NCBI GenBank assembly: GCA_035495855.1
Contig: DATJFD010000076.1
Location: 1-64,000, forward strand
Source of the DNA: JAHFIW01 sp035495855
Lineage (GTDB): Bacteria > Patescibacteriota > Patescibacteriia > SG8-24
Direction: 5' to 3'
DNA length: 64,000 nucleotides
Made by a program: the position numbers and the translations under genes. The notes beneath the pieces were generated by a model, which made no database searches, had not been told where the DNA came from, and saw only the letters and a list, made by a program, of their open reading frames with translations. Numbering within the stretch: position 1 is the stretch's first letter; each line of letters begins with the position of its first letter. Of the stretch, positions 35,587 to 47,400 are shown piece by piece.

Positions 35587-38292
35587 TTAACGGCGGCGTC
35601 CCCTGCGGCCGGCCATCAGCTTCTTCTCCATCGCCTCGCCCGCCTCCGCGAGCTTCCGGGCGGCCTCGGCCTGCTTCGCTTCATTGCGGTCGGCCTGCGC
35701 GAAGACCTTGTTCCATTTCTCCGCGTCCTTCATCGCGCCCTTGTCGGCGTCGGCGCTGAGCAGCGCGCCCTTGGTCATAACCGCCTTGAGCTGATCGTTG
35801 TTGAGCATCATGCCGGGATTCGCCACCTGGATGGCCTCGAGAGCTTCCTTCGAATCGCTCATCGAACCGAGCTTCTTGGCGACATCAAGGACCGCGGCCG
35901 CCTGATCGTTGTTCCCGCTTTCGACCATCTTGGTGATGTCCTGGAAGCTGAGGTTGTTGACCATGGAAAGCGCGACCTCGTTCATGCCGCCGTTCTTCGT
36001 GATGGCGTCCGCGGGCACGGCGCCGGCGCCTTCGGCCTTCTTGTCCTGGATGAAGCTCTCGAACCTGCCGCGGCTCGCGCTGTCCGCGAAGTTGCCGTCG
36101 GCCTCATAGCCTTTGAACGCCTGGCCCATGCTGGCGCCGCCGGCGAGCGCGGTCGCCGCGCCCTGGGCCTCGGCGACGAGCGGCCGCAGGACGTTGGCGA
36201 TGTTATCGGGCAGATGGCCGAGCGCGGTGGCGCTGATGCCCTGCGCCACTTTCTGGGCAAGGTCGGTGTTCTCGCGCAGTTTGTCGTAATCGAGCACGAC
36301 CGAGACCTTGTCAGCAAGACCGGTCTTGCTGTCCGCGAGCGCGCCGCTGGCGGCCAGCGCGTCGAGCGCGGCGCCCGTCAGGTGCTCGGGGCGGACGTCG
36401 CCGCTCGCGCCGAGCGCTGCCAGCGCCTTCGGGTCCTTCATGCCAGTGATGAGATCGGCGCGCTCCTGCTCGGACAACAGCTTGAAGTTCTCCGGCCTGG
36501 CGCGAAGCCTGTCCTGGTTCTCCATGATCTCCTTTTCGGAGCCGCCCATCTTCTTGAGGGCGGTAAGCTGGTCGCCGCTCGCGGTCTCCTGCGCCTTGAG
36601 CACCGCTTTCGGGTTGGCGAAAGCCAGGAACTGTTCGCTGAGCTCCTTGGGGTCCATGTCCGCCATCCTGGCAGCGTTGAAGCCGCCGGCCGACTTCCGG
36701 AACGACTTCTCCTGCCGCTCACGCTCCTTCGCATCGGCCTCGTTGGGATCCATGATGAGGCTCGGGCGCTTGTTCTCGAAATCGCCGAGGTCCTTGAGGA
36801 TGGCGGCGCCGCTGCCCGGTCTCTCCTTGTTGGCCTTGTCGGCGGTCTGCCGCAGGTCTTTGCGCCACTTGTTGAGGTCCTGGACGTCCTTCGGATCGGT
36901 CGGCGGCTTGTTGGCGGCATCCTTCAGCATGTCGCGCTGCGCCTTCTGCTTCTGCGCCTTGCCCTGGTCGGTGATGGCGAAACTGTTGGCGACGCGCTTG
37001 GTCTGGCCGGGCGAAAGCGTCTCGGCGATGGCCGCGGCCCTGGATTCCTTCTGTTTCCTTTCCTGCGCCCTCGCGAGGCGCGCATCGCCGGCGACGCGGC
37101 TCACGACCGGGATGCCCGCCGTGGCGAGCCGGCCGCCGGAAGCGCGGTCGACGCCGGAAATGGTCTTCTTCGCGGCCTTCTGGGCCAGGCTCAACCCCTT
37201 CTTGGCAAGTCCCGGCGCGGCGCCCGCGGACTCGGAGCTGATCTGCTTCGAGATCTGGAGGCCGCCCATGAGCAGGCAGATGGCGATGATGAAGGCCTCG
37301 ATCTCGCTGCCTTCGAACGCCTGGCTGATGTCGCCGTTGACCTGTTCGGAACCCGCGCCCGTCTGCGCCGCCGGGAAGCCGTTGGAGAGGTTGTTGCTGG
37401 CGACGGAAACGAGAGACAGCCAGAGGAAGAAGGCCATCACGGGGCCGACGACCACCTGGCCGGTGAACATCTTCCACCACATGCCGTAGTAGCCGGAAGC
37501 CGAGCCGCCCGGGACCGCCTTGAGGAAGAACGCCAGCGGCGAAAGCACCACGAGCAGCCAGAGGTAGACGATGCGGATGGCGAGCGTGATGGTCATGAGG
37601 ATGACGACCACGAGCGCGATGAGGGTCATGAAGAACGCCAGGATCATCGCGACCGCGATGGACCAGGCGCTGACGCCTCCCCCGCCGGCGTCGTCCGCGA
37701 TGCGCGCCTGCATGAGCGAGGTGATGCGGAAGGCGTCGGCGAAGTTGCCGCCCGCCGCTTCCTTGAAGCCGTAGACGAAGGTGAGCATGACGACCTGCGC
37801 GAAGTCGATGAGCAGGCCGCAGATGGTGCGCGAAAAGTTCACGACGACCGCCATGATGAGCAGCCGCGAGAGCATCTTGTTCTTGTAGCTGTAGGCATCG
37901 ACGCCGAGGATGGTGCCGAAGGCGATGACGAGCAGCACCAGGATGAAGAACATGTTCGTGACGTCGCGCACGATCGACCAGCCGTTGGCCACCGGCGCGG
38001 AGGTCACGAAGCCGTTGTACTGCGCCACCCAGATGAGCGCGGACACGACGATGAGCAGGAGCTGGCCGACCCAGCCGGTGAAGATGTTGAAGATCCAGGC
38101 GATGCCGAGCGCGAAGATGTCGCCGATGCCGGCGTGCGCCGGCCTGGTGACGAGGAAAATGCCGCTCGCGACGATGAGCGCGACGGCGGCCGCCATGGCG
38201 GCGTGGAGGGCGGCTTGGGACGTACGGCCGTCGATGACGGCAACGGCCGCGGCGGGACTGTGCCTGCGGCCCGAGGACGATGAGGACGGCAT
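35587..38292 (-). CDS. VirB6/TrbL-like polytopic T4SS protein with long cytoplasmic tail
   Basis: This 901-residue protein has a signal-like first helix (about 20-43) and about seven further membrane helices (between about 45 and 390), including the FVTSAPVANGWSIVRDVTNMFFI region. This topology and the WxxVRDxxN motif are typical of VirB6/TrbL-like channel proteins of CPR T4SS loci. Residues about 400-901 form a long charged, helical, presumably cytoplasmic extension. ATG 38292 is chosen; in-frame GTG codons lie 12-15 bases upstream. A TGGTATCAT extended -10 sequence lies about 70 bases upstream on this strand. It is the first gene after the terminator that ends the giant gene. Confidence 0.82.
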   Translation of the reverse strand: MPSSSSSGRRHSPAAAVAVIDGRTSQAALHAAMAAAVALIVASGIFLVTRPAHAGIGDIFALGIAWIFNIFTGWVGQLLLIVVSALIWVAQYNGFVTSAPVANGWSIVRDVTNMFFILVLLVIAFGTILGVDAYSYKNKMLSRLLIMAVVVNFSRTICGLLIDFAQVVMLTFVYGFKEAAGGNFADAFRITSLMQARIADDAGGGGVSAWSIAVAMILAFFMTLIALVVVILMTITLAIRIVYLWLLVVLSPLAFFLKAVPGGSASGYYGMWWKMFTGQVVVGPVMAFFLWLSLVSVASNNLSNGFPAAQTGAGSEQVNGDISQAFEGSEIEAFIIAICLLMGGLQISKQISSESAGAAPGLAKKGLSLAQKAAKKTISGVDRASGGRLATAGIPVVSRVAGDARLARAQERKQKESRAAAIAETLSPGQTKRVANSFAITDQGKAQKQKAQRDMLKDAANKPPTDPKDVQDLNKWRKDLRQTADKANKERPGSGAAILKDLGDFENKRPSLIMDPNEADAKERERQEKSFRKSAGGFNAARMADMDPKELSEQFLAFANPKAVLKAQETASGDQLTALKKMGGSEKEIMENQDRLRARPENFKLLSEQERADLITGMKDPKALAALGASGDVRPEHLTGAALDALAASGALADSKTGLADKVSVVLDYDKLRENTDLAQKVAQGISATALGHLPDNIANVLRPLVAEAQGAATALAGGASMGQAFKGYEADGNFADSASRGRFESFIQDKKAEGAGAVPADAITKNGGMNEVALSMVNNLSFQDITKMVESGNNDQAAAVLDVAKKLGSMSDSKEALEAIQVANPGMMLNNDQLKAVMTKGALLSADADKGAMKDAEKWNKVFAQADRNEAKQAEAARKLAEAGEAMEKKLMAGRRGRRR

Positions 38293-38426
38293 GTGCTCGG
38301 TCACGACATGGCGGAGTTCTTTTTTGGCAGGGTGTGTACAACTCCCTGCTGACTCCGTCTTCCGCCTTATGATACCACGAACGGCGCTGCCGACGAAGCG
38401 GCGGGGATAAGCCCGCGCGACCCATG

Positions 38427-38466
38427 AAAAATACCGCCTCTCCCTGGCTGGGAAAGGCGGTATTTT
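38427..38466 (-). terminator. Terminator of the giant exported-protein gene
   Basis: A 9-bp stem AATACCGCC/GGCGGTATT (38430-38438 with 38456-38464) has A and T tracts on both sides, so it can act in either direction. It lies just after the giant gene and before the VirB6-like gene, splitting the locus into two transcripts. Confidence 0.8.
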
Positions 38467-38486
38467 CGCTAGATCAAGCGGATTTT

Positions 38487-41400
38487 TTACGATCTCACCT
38501 TGACCGCCGCGCCCTCGGTCCAGGGCTGGAGCTTGCTCGGACCCTGGCGGATGTCGTAATGGGTGTCCTTGAGGTTCCAGCACTCGTTCCTATTGCCCGT
38601 GAACCCGTTCACGGTGCAGGTCGACCCGGCGCACGTGAGCGACGGCGTCGATGCGGCCGGCGTCAGGTTGATCGGGTCGCTCGCGCTGGTGATGCCGAGG
38701 CTGTTGAAGCAGAAGTCACCGCTCTCGCCCGACGCGCCGCCCGGACAGCTGCCGTTGCACATGCCCCAGTTGTCGAGGACCTGGACGCGCGGTTTGAAGA
38801 CGCAGTCGTCGCCGTCGCGGCAAGGGTACGGATGGCCGGGGTCCGTGCAGGCCGGCAGCGTGGCCAGCTTCTGCGGGTTGCACGTGTAGGTATGGCGGTC
38901 CGAGAAGTAGCGCGATTCGCAGGACTGCGGCGTCAGGCCGAACGGTACTGCCGTCTCGCCGCCGGGGATCGTGTTGCACTGCTGGTCCTCGGGCCCGCAG
39001 CCGGCCGGAGCGTTGTCCGTGCCGGTCGCCGGGCAGCCGCGGTGGTTCTTGTAGAAGCCGGGCGTCTCCAGGATGGACGTGCCATCGCCGAAGTCGACGA
39101 TGCGGCGCCTGATCGGCATGTGCTCGCGGTCCGCGAAGGCGTAGTACTTGATCGACGCGGTGACCCTGCCCTGGTAGTCCGTGCAGCCGCCGCAGTTCGG
39201 CAGGTCCACGGTGATGCCCTCGGCGCCCTCCTGACAGAGGCCGTCGGCCGCCTGCGAGCAGTTCCCCGTGGCGACGGTCAGGATCTTCGGCGCGTTGCCG
39301 ACGTTCATGTAGAGCAGGCGCTTGTCGTAGCCGGCGCCGTCGAGGTGATAGACCGGCGCGGTGAGCGAGAGGCCGGTCGGGCTCGTCGGATCGTAATTGA
39401 AGTGGACGAAGCTCTTCACGAACATCCTGCTGAGGAGCGTATAGCCGTCATCGCGCGTCTTGCCGGACATGCCGGCCATGTCGCACTGGCCGAGGCAGGC
39501 GTAGGGATAACCCGCGGCCGTCCTTTGTGCGTTCGCGTTATACGTTCCCGAATCAGGGTCCTGCGGATGGGCGACGTCGGGCAGATGCGGGTCCGCGGCG
39601 ACGTGCGACCAGCAGTCAGAACCTTCTCCCATCGGAGGATCGTACGGCGAGTTCACGCCGGTCGCGGTCGGATAGCCGCAGAACGTCCAGAGCTGCAACC
39701 CCTCGCGCCGGAGGACGGTGAACGGACTGCCGCCTTCGGACTTGAACACGGGGAGAGGCCAGCGCACGTCCAGGGTCGTCTGTCCGTTGTAATTCACCGC
39801 GCCGAGGGACGGCGTGACGGGACCGAAGGGCTTGAGGTCGGCGGGATTTGCGTTCGGCCTCGTCGTGTGGTGGTTGTATTCGAACGCGGCGGGGAGGCCG
39901 ACGGCGCCGGCGTTGCCGTTCTGCGCCTTCCACAGGCGATCGGTCCAGGCGATGTTCTGCACCGGATTCGAGGCGTTGTGCGTCTGCACGACGTCCGTGC
40001 AGGCCTCGCGGAGCATGGCGTAGGAGCTCGCGGAGATGTGGTGGCTGAACGTCGATTCGTTATGGCAGAGCACGGTCCTGATCTTGTCGAGATTGTGGTT
40101 CGAGTCGAACACCGCCTCGACGCCGATGCAGTTGTGCATGCCGTCGTCGCCGCCGCGGTCCTCGATGCTCTCGCATTCGTCCTCGTTGTCGACGCCGCCG
40201 CTGAGAATGTGCGCGCACGGGCTGGTGCTGTCGCCATAGTCGCCGATGGCCATGTCCCCTACGCGCTGGTTCCTGCCCGGACCGGCGGCCGTGCCGAGGC
40301 TGCTGTTGTCGTCGAACTCGAAGGTGGACTTCCAATGGCCCGGGTAGAGGTACAGGCGGCCATTGACGCCGCCGTTGGATTCGTCGGGGAACTGGATCCT
40401 GACGGCGACGAGATCGTTCTCCTTGATCCCCTGTCCTCGCATCGTGCAATCCTCCATGACCGTCGCGTCCTGCCAGCTGGTGTCGAAGTACGAGCCGGCA
40501 AGCGTGCAATCGTTGCCGCCCGGCAGCGCCCTGCTGTGGCAGGTCGCGAGGCCGTCGCACCAGCCTGCGATGCCCGAGTAGCAGAGACCCGCGCCGGCAG
40601 CCGCGCCCGCGAACCCTCCGAAGATGCCGCCGAGGATGATGGCCGCGGTGCAATTGTCGTCCGCCGCCTTGAAGGCCGCGCGGTCGCAAGCGCCGTAGTT
40701 GGCGGGCACCTGCGTCTTGTTGTTGAAGTCCGTGTTCCAGGAGCCGTCGCCGGTCATGGTCGCGTTCGGCTGTGCCGGCGGGTTGTCGGCGTTCGTGAAC
40801 GCGACGCCGTCGTCGGTCGCGACCTTGTCGACGCACTTCCCGCCGACCACCGCGCACGCGTCGGTGTTCGAAGTGCTCATGTCGCTGAAGCCGGCGCTGG
40901 AGTTGTTCTTGAGCCCCGTGCAGGTGGCCAGGCTCCTGCCGGCGCACTGGTTGTCCGTGACGCAGATGGAATACGGCTGCGACTTGCCGCCCGATTCCAG
41001 ATGCAGCGGGAATTCGTAGGTGCCGCTGTGCTTGGCGCCTTCAGCCGCGGCGCAGTAGAGCAGCGACTGCTGGTCGGTGGTGAAGCCGGCCTCGACGAAC
41101 TGGTTGAAGTTGTCGGGCGAGCCCGCGAGCTGGTCGACCGGCAGCCAGACGTTGCAATTGAACTGGTCCGGCCTGCCGTTCACGAGGATCGACTTGTCGG
41201 GGTCCATGCAGAAGCCGGACCAGCCGTTCACGTGCGTGAGCTTGGTGAGCTTCTGGCAGGTGCCCGCGTCGGTGGCGTCGTCGGGGTTCGTGCAGTCCTT
41301 GTTCGGCTTGTTCTCGGGATGGCCGATGGCGCGGCAGGGCTTGCCGTCGAGCGAGCCGCCCTGGCAGACGCCGACGTTCGGGTCGATGTCCGTGTTGGTG

Positions 41401-44400
41401 GTCCAGGGCTTGATCATCTGGCCGCTCTCCAGGCCGTAGAAGTGGGAGACGCCGGTCTTGCCGTAATCGTAGCGCTGGTAGTTGCATTCGCAGTCGTTGT
41501 TGAGCGAGCAGACGTTCGATCCGCTGAACTGGGCCTTCTTGTTCAGCGCCTGGCCGTTCGTGCAGTCGAACCCGCGGCAGTTCCCCGTCCTCTCAAGGAC
41601 GGATTCCGCGTAAGGAGAGTCTTCCTCCGGATAGGCGCGGCACTGCGCCTGGTTGATGGCATCGGCCGGGTTCAGTATGCCGCCGCCGTACGGGTAGAAG
41701 CACTTGTGCTCGAGGCAGGTGCCGTTGGCGGCCTGGCCGGTCTTGGAACACTGGTTCGTGGCGATGCACTTGGCGATGCGGTTGGTGGCCGTGCGGCAAT
41801 TATCGTCGTTGCCGACCGTGCAGGTCCCGCCGCCGCCAGGAGGCGTGCTGGGGCTCTCGTCGCCCGTGCAATCGGTGTCGTCCTTGCAGACGTAGCCGGG
41901 GTCGAGCAGGATGGCGTACCGCGTGGTGGCGAAGAAGCTCTTGGCGCAATAACCGACGCCGCAATCGGAGTTCGCGTCGCACGACGTGCCGAGACGGTCG
42001 CCGAGGCAGACGCCGGTGTACATCTTGCAATAGTCGGTCGGGGCTCCGCCGCCGGTGGTGCACTTGAGGCTGTCCACGCACTCGCCGCGCGCGGTCGCCG
42101 TGCCGCCCGTGTTCACGCAGCGTCCCTTGACGATGCTGAACGGCGAGAGGTACTGGGCCGGGTAGCGGCCCGGGATCGAGTAACCCGAGTACTCGAGGCC
42201 CGAGAAGGTCACGTCGCGGGCGGTGTAGTCCCTGTCCGTCAGCACCGTCTTCGGCGGATCGAAGGTATGCGCGCACTCGAAGGCGCTGGCCGTCTGGCCG
42301 CGGATCTCGTCGCAGAGGCTGAAGGCCGAGCAGACCGGCTTGATCTTGTTCTGCTGCTCGTCATAGACCGTGTCGTAGCTCGTGCAGGTGTACCACTGCG
42401 CGCACTCGCGGTCCGGCCGCACCTTGATGATGACGTTCGCGTCGTTCTTGGTGATGCCGGCCTCGGACTTGAGGATGTGGATGTTCTGCGTGGCCGGGTT
42501 CGGCGTGCAGGTCTCGCCGCCGGGGCAGTCACCGTTCACGTCGCAGAACTTCGAGGTCGTGATGGAACAATGCGACACGCCGGCGCACTGCTCGCCGATG
42601 GCCTTGTTGCAATCCTTGTTGGGATTGGCCGTGTCCGACGTGGAACAGCCGTTGCCGTAGCGCTTGCGGCCGGTGCAATAGTTGGTCGCTCCCGGGCAGC
42701 CGAGCTCGGGGTCCTCGGTGTCCTGCTTGCAGAACTTCTCGGGCGTGGCTGAACAGACGCCTTCGGGGATGCTGAAGCAGCGCTGTTCGCAATACGGGCT
42801 GCGCGGATCGCTGTCGCAGTTGACCGGCGGCACGAAGCCGCTCGAGGCCTCGGTCACGCTGCGCAGATAGGACGAAGCGGCGGAGTAGAGGTTCTGGGTC
42901 TTGCTGGTCTGCTTGAAGAGCACGCAGCCCTGCTTGAGGCTCGCTTTGCCGGAGCAGGTCTTGAGGTCCAGCTTCGTGTTCACGATGTAGTAGTACGGTT
43001 CCCCGGCGGGATGCGCGTTGCTGGTCGAGACCGGATCGACGAACTCCTCGCAGCGGTCGTACTTGGCCTCGCAGACGCCGACCCAGCCCTGGTAGCCGCA
43101 AGTCGTGTTGTCCTTGTACACCTTGCAGGCCGGCACCGGATCGGGCGCGACGAAGCACTGGCAGCCGTCGGCCTTGCAGCGTCCGGCGTCGATGATCTTG
43201 CAGGAGGACGAGCCGTTCGGAATGACGCAGGTCGAGCCGTTGCTGGTGCAGCCGCAACCGGCCGGGTTGGAGCAGAACGAGCCGGAGCAGGTCGTGGTGA
43301 TGTTCGGCAGCGTGCAGACGCGGTCCGCGTTCTTGTACAGCGCGTAGTAGTCGCCCGACTGGAGCAGTTCCGGATAGCACGGGAAGAGCGCGCCGGTCGA
43401 GCTGCGGCGGAAGAAGCCGGAGACCGTCTGGCCGTTCACGATGGCGTTGTCCTTATACTCGCAGACCTTGTCGACGGGGTCCCTGAAGTAGTACGTGCCG
43501 TCGGAAGCGGTGTACTCCTCGCAGTTCAGCGTCTTCGACGTGCAGAGCGTCTGCTCGTACTTGGACGGGTCGTCCTTGATGGCGATGGCGTTCCATTTGT
43601 CGATCACGCCGAGTTCGAACGAGACCTTGCAGCCTTTCTCGCCGTTCGCAACGGGGCAGGTGCCGCCATTGACCGGGCCGCAGACGCAGCCGGTGGCGCT
43701 GTTGCAGACGCCGTTGACGACCGTGCCCGAAACGGTGAACCCGGGACCGAGATCGCACTGGCCTTCGAAGCCGTAGTGCGGAAGGCCCATGGCGCGGCAG
43801 CCGACCTGGTCGGCGGTGCACTGACCCGCCGAGTTGTCGACGAGGTACACACGGCGGTCAGCCTCGATATTGGCGCGGTCGGGATTCTCGTCGGGGCGGG
43901 TCGAATCGTCCCAGGCGTCATACTTGAAGCGGCAATCGGTCTCGCCGACCGCGACGCGGCAGACGTCGGCCAGCATCTGGGGAGCCGTGGACATCGCGGC
44001 GGGATGGCGGACGTCGTAGTTGCAGACGCAGGCGGTGCCGGCATCGGCCGCGACGGGGATGTCGCAGGTCGTGCCGTTGTTCGGGATGAGGCAGGAGCCC
44101 TCCGGCTTGGTGCAGGAGCAACCGCCGCCCACGGTGCAGTGGTCCCCCGGGCCCGTGTAATTACAGGCGACGGACCCGCACTTGCGCGGCGTGACGCCGT
44201 CCGTCTCGTACAGGCGGCAGACCGCGTTGAAAGACTCCTCGAAGGGGTTCTGCGGCGTGTTCTGCTGGGCCGAGAAGGCGCGGCAGCCGACGGCCTTATC
44301 GCGGCACAGATTGGTGAACGACCGCAGATAGGCTTTCTCGTTCTTGCTGGTGGTGTATTCCCTGCAGCCGAGCATCTCCTGGGGCGAAGCGATGCCGTCC

Positions 44401-47400
44401 GCGGTCTGATCGCAGGAGGCCGGCGTCGTCCACGAATCGCGGACCACATAGACGCTGTCCTGGACCGCCTTGAGATCGACGTTGTCGACGAAGACATCGG
44501 ACGTGCCGACGGCCTCGAAGTTGAGCTTCACCGAGGTCTGGCCCCACGGGGTCTGGCCGGGCGTGGGATTGCAGGCCGCCCCGCCGCCGCACTCGAGGTT
44601 CGTGGCGCAGGCCCTGGTGGCGTCATTGCTGCACCGTCCGGATTCGATGATGACCGGACCGAGCGTGTACTGCTTCCATTCCGACGAGAGGGTGATCTTC
44701 GGAGCGGTGGTGCGCGGCGGCACGGAAGCTTCGTCGTCGTCGGCGAAGTTCGAGCTTCGCGGCGGAGCGGACGTGGCGGTCGTGAACGAGCAGGTGCCGT
44801 CGGGGCAGTTCGAACCGGTCGTGCAGGCCAGGCCGTTGTTGGCGCCGCCCTTGCAGGTGCCCGGCGAGACGCCCGGCACGCCTGAGGCGGCCGAAATGGT
44901 GCAGGAGGTCGCGACGCCGTTGTTCGGGACCATGCAGGTCAGGCCGGTGCTCGTCGAGCAGGGGCAGCCTTCGGTCGAGGCCACGGGGCAAGCCGTATCG
45001 ATGTTGCAGGTGATCGTCGCGCCGCCGTCGCGGAAGCCGACGTTCAGCGAGCCGGTGCCGCGCGCCCAGAAGGTGAGGATATAGGCGCTTCTCGGCTGGA
45101 CCAGGCCGCCGATCTCGCGGCGCGCCAGACGCGTGCCGCCCGTGCCGATCTTCATGGAATGCCCGCCGACGGTGACGGATTCGCCGGACTGGGTGAGGAC
45201 CCCGAGGGTCACGTCGCCGCTGCCCTTCCAATTGCCCGGCCAATCCTCGAAATCGTCATGGAGCAGCGACTGGACGTTGGTGGAAGCGTTGCCTTTGTAC
45301 GCGCGGCAGCCGTTCTGTTCCTTCGGGCATACGTTGCTCGCGCCGGCGTCGGCGAAGTAGACGCACTGACCCTTCGCGGAATCCCAGCGGCCGTTGGATT
45401 TCTCGCAGTCCGCCTGCGTCGAGGTGGTGATGCGGTACTGAACGCAGGACGAGGACGCGATGATGGTCTTCGACAGCTGGCGGTAATGGCGGTTGCCGAG
45501 CGCATCGTAGAACTCGCGGCAATCGAAGTCGCCTCCGTCGATGGCCGAGCGGTTGCAGTAGCCCGCCGTATCGGAAGAGCCGTTGCCGATGGCCTGGCTC
45601 GCGCAGGCGGTCGCCTGGGCGTTCAGCCTGGTGCACGGCGCGGGACCCGCGTTCGCGCAGCCGGCATCCGCGCAGATGTCGTTCGCAAGGCCGGCGGTGA
45701 TGTCGGCGGGCGAGCCGTTCACGACCGGAGCGGCCGTCGTGTTGGTGGTGTCGGTGGTGTTCTTGAGGTTCCAGACGAGCAGCTGGTAGCCGGTCGTGTC
45801 GGAGCCCTCCCAGCTATAGTAGACGCCCTTGGTCGCGTCATCAGGCTTGATGCAAAGACGGAGATGCGAGTAATACTCGACCTTCTCGGTCTCGAGGTTG
45901 GTGAACTCCGAGCATCCGACCTCGTTCTCCGTGCAGGAGGTCGCGGTCGTCGGGATGAAATAGACCGGGAACTTCACGGTGTCGAAGTCGGACTCTTCCT
46001 GTTTGAAGACGTCATACCCGGCGCATTCCTGCGGGCAGCGGTCCTGCGGGCCGGCGATGCCGGGAACCGTGGCGTCGCCGTTCGTGGGCGTGTAGGCGTC
46101 GCAGCCGACCTCGTTCTCGCGGCACACGCCGGCGAACGCGTTGCATTCCGGCCGGTCGCCCTCATCGCCGGTGCAGCCCAGGAAATCCGGCGGGACCTTG
46201 ATGGACGCGGTTTCGCTCGTGTTCGCGCCTCCGTAGGCGGAATGGTAGGAGGATCCGCCGCCTTCCTCGAACTGGACCGCGTCGGCGTAGACGGTGCCGC
46301 TCGTGGTGTAGAGCCAGAGGGTCGCGTGCGAAACGTCCTTGTTGTCGATGACGAACGTGCAGGAAGCGCGCAGGCCCTTCTCGGTCGCGGCCTTGGTGCC
46401 GGACGCGCGCATGTTGATCTCGCCGGAGGCCGCGCCGCCGGAAGTGCCGTCGACGGTGGCGGCGCAGTTCACCGTGGGCGTGGTCCCTTCCGCCTCGCCC
46501 GAGTAGCCGGTCGTGGTGACGACGTCGTCCTGCGCGAGCGTGACGGTCGCGCCGTTCGCGTCCCGGAAGGTCAGGCCGATGCCGCCGCTGACGTCGTTGC
46601 CCGAGTCAGGGATGAAGGTGGCGGAAACGGTGTAGGTGGTCTTCCTTCTCACGGGCAGGCCCTGCTGCGCCACGTTCTCCGTGACCGAGCACTTCTGCTG
46701 TCCCTTGATGACCTTGCAGGTGTCGTTCAGGACGTTGCCGGCCGTGCCGTACGTGCAGGGGCAGCCGAGATCGGCGATGCAGGTGCCGGCATTGATGGTG
46801 GCGTTCGTGACGAGCGGCAGCGTGCAGGCCGCGACGGTGCCCAGCGTGCCCGGCGGATTGAAACCCGTCGCCAGGACCGGAAGGCGCATGGCGTTCGCGC
46901 CATCCACGGCCTTGCTCCCGTCCTTGCTCAGGAAACCCTTGTTGGCGGACGGAACCTCGCCGAACGGGGTCCAGCTGGTCGCGTGATCGGGCGTGCCGTC
47001 GTTGTCCCCGTCCTCGACGTCCTCGAAGCTCGGGTTGCGGACGAGGTTGAGGGCGTCGCCCGCGTCCAGCCGCACGAGCGAGGAACAGCCGTTGCTCGTG
47101 GCGCTGCAGGTCTGGGCGTTCTTGTTGAAGAATCGCGACGGGTCGATCTGCCAGTCATCGCCCTCGGCCTTGGCGCCGGTGAGCGACGAGCAGGAGCGCT
47201 GGCCCTTCTCGACCTCGCAGGTCAGGCCGGCGGTGCAGGAGCAGGAAGCGGTGTTGCACGGGTAGGGCTGGCGGCAGACGGCGCCGTTGGGCGCGGTGCA
47301 CGACGTGTTGTTCTTCGTGATGGTGCAGGATCCCGTGTTGAACGCCGTGCCCGAGTTCGGCGGGACCGTGCAGGTGCAGGACTTGATCGGGTCCGAAGCG

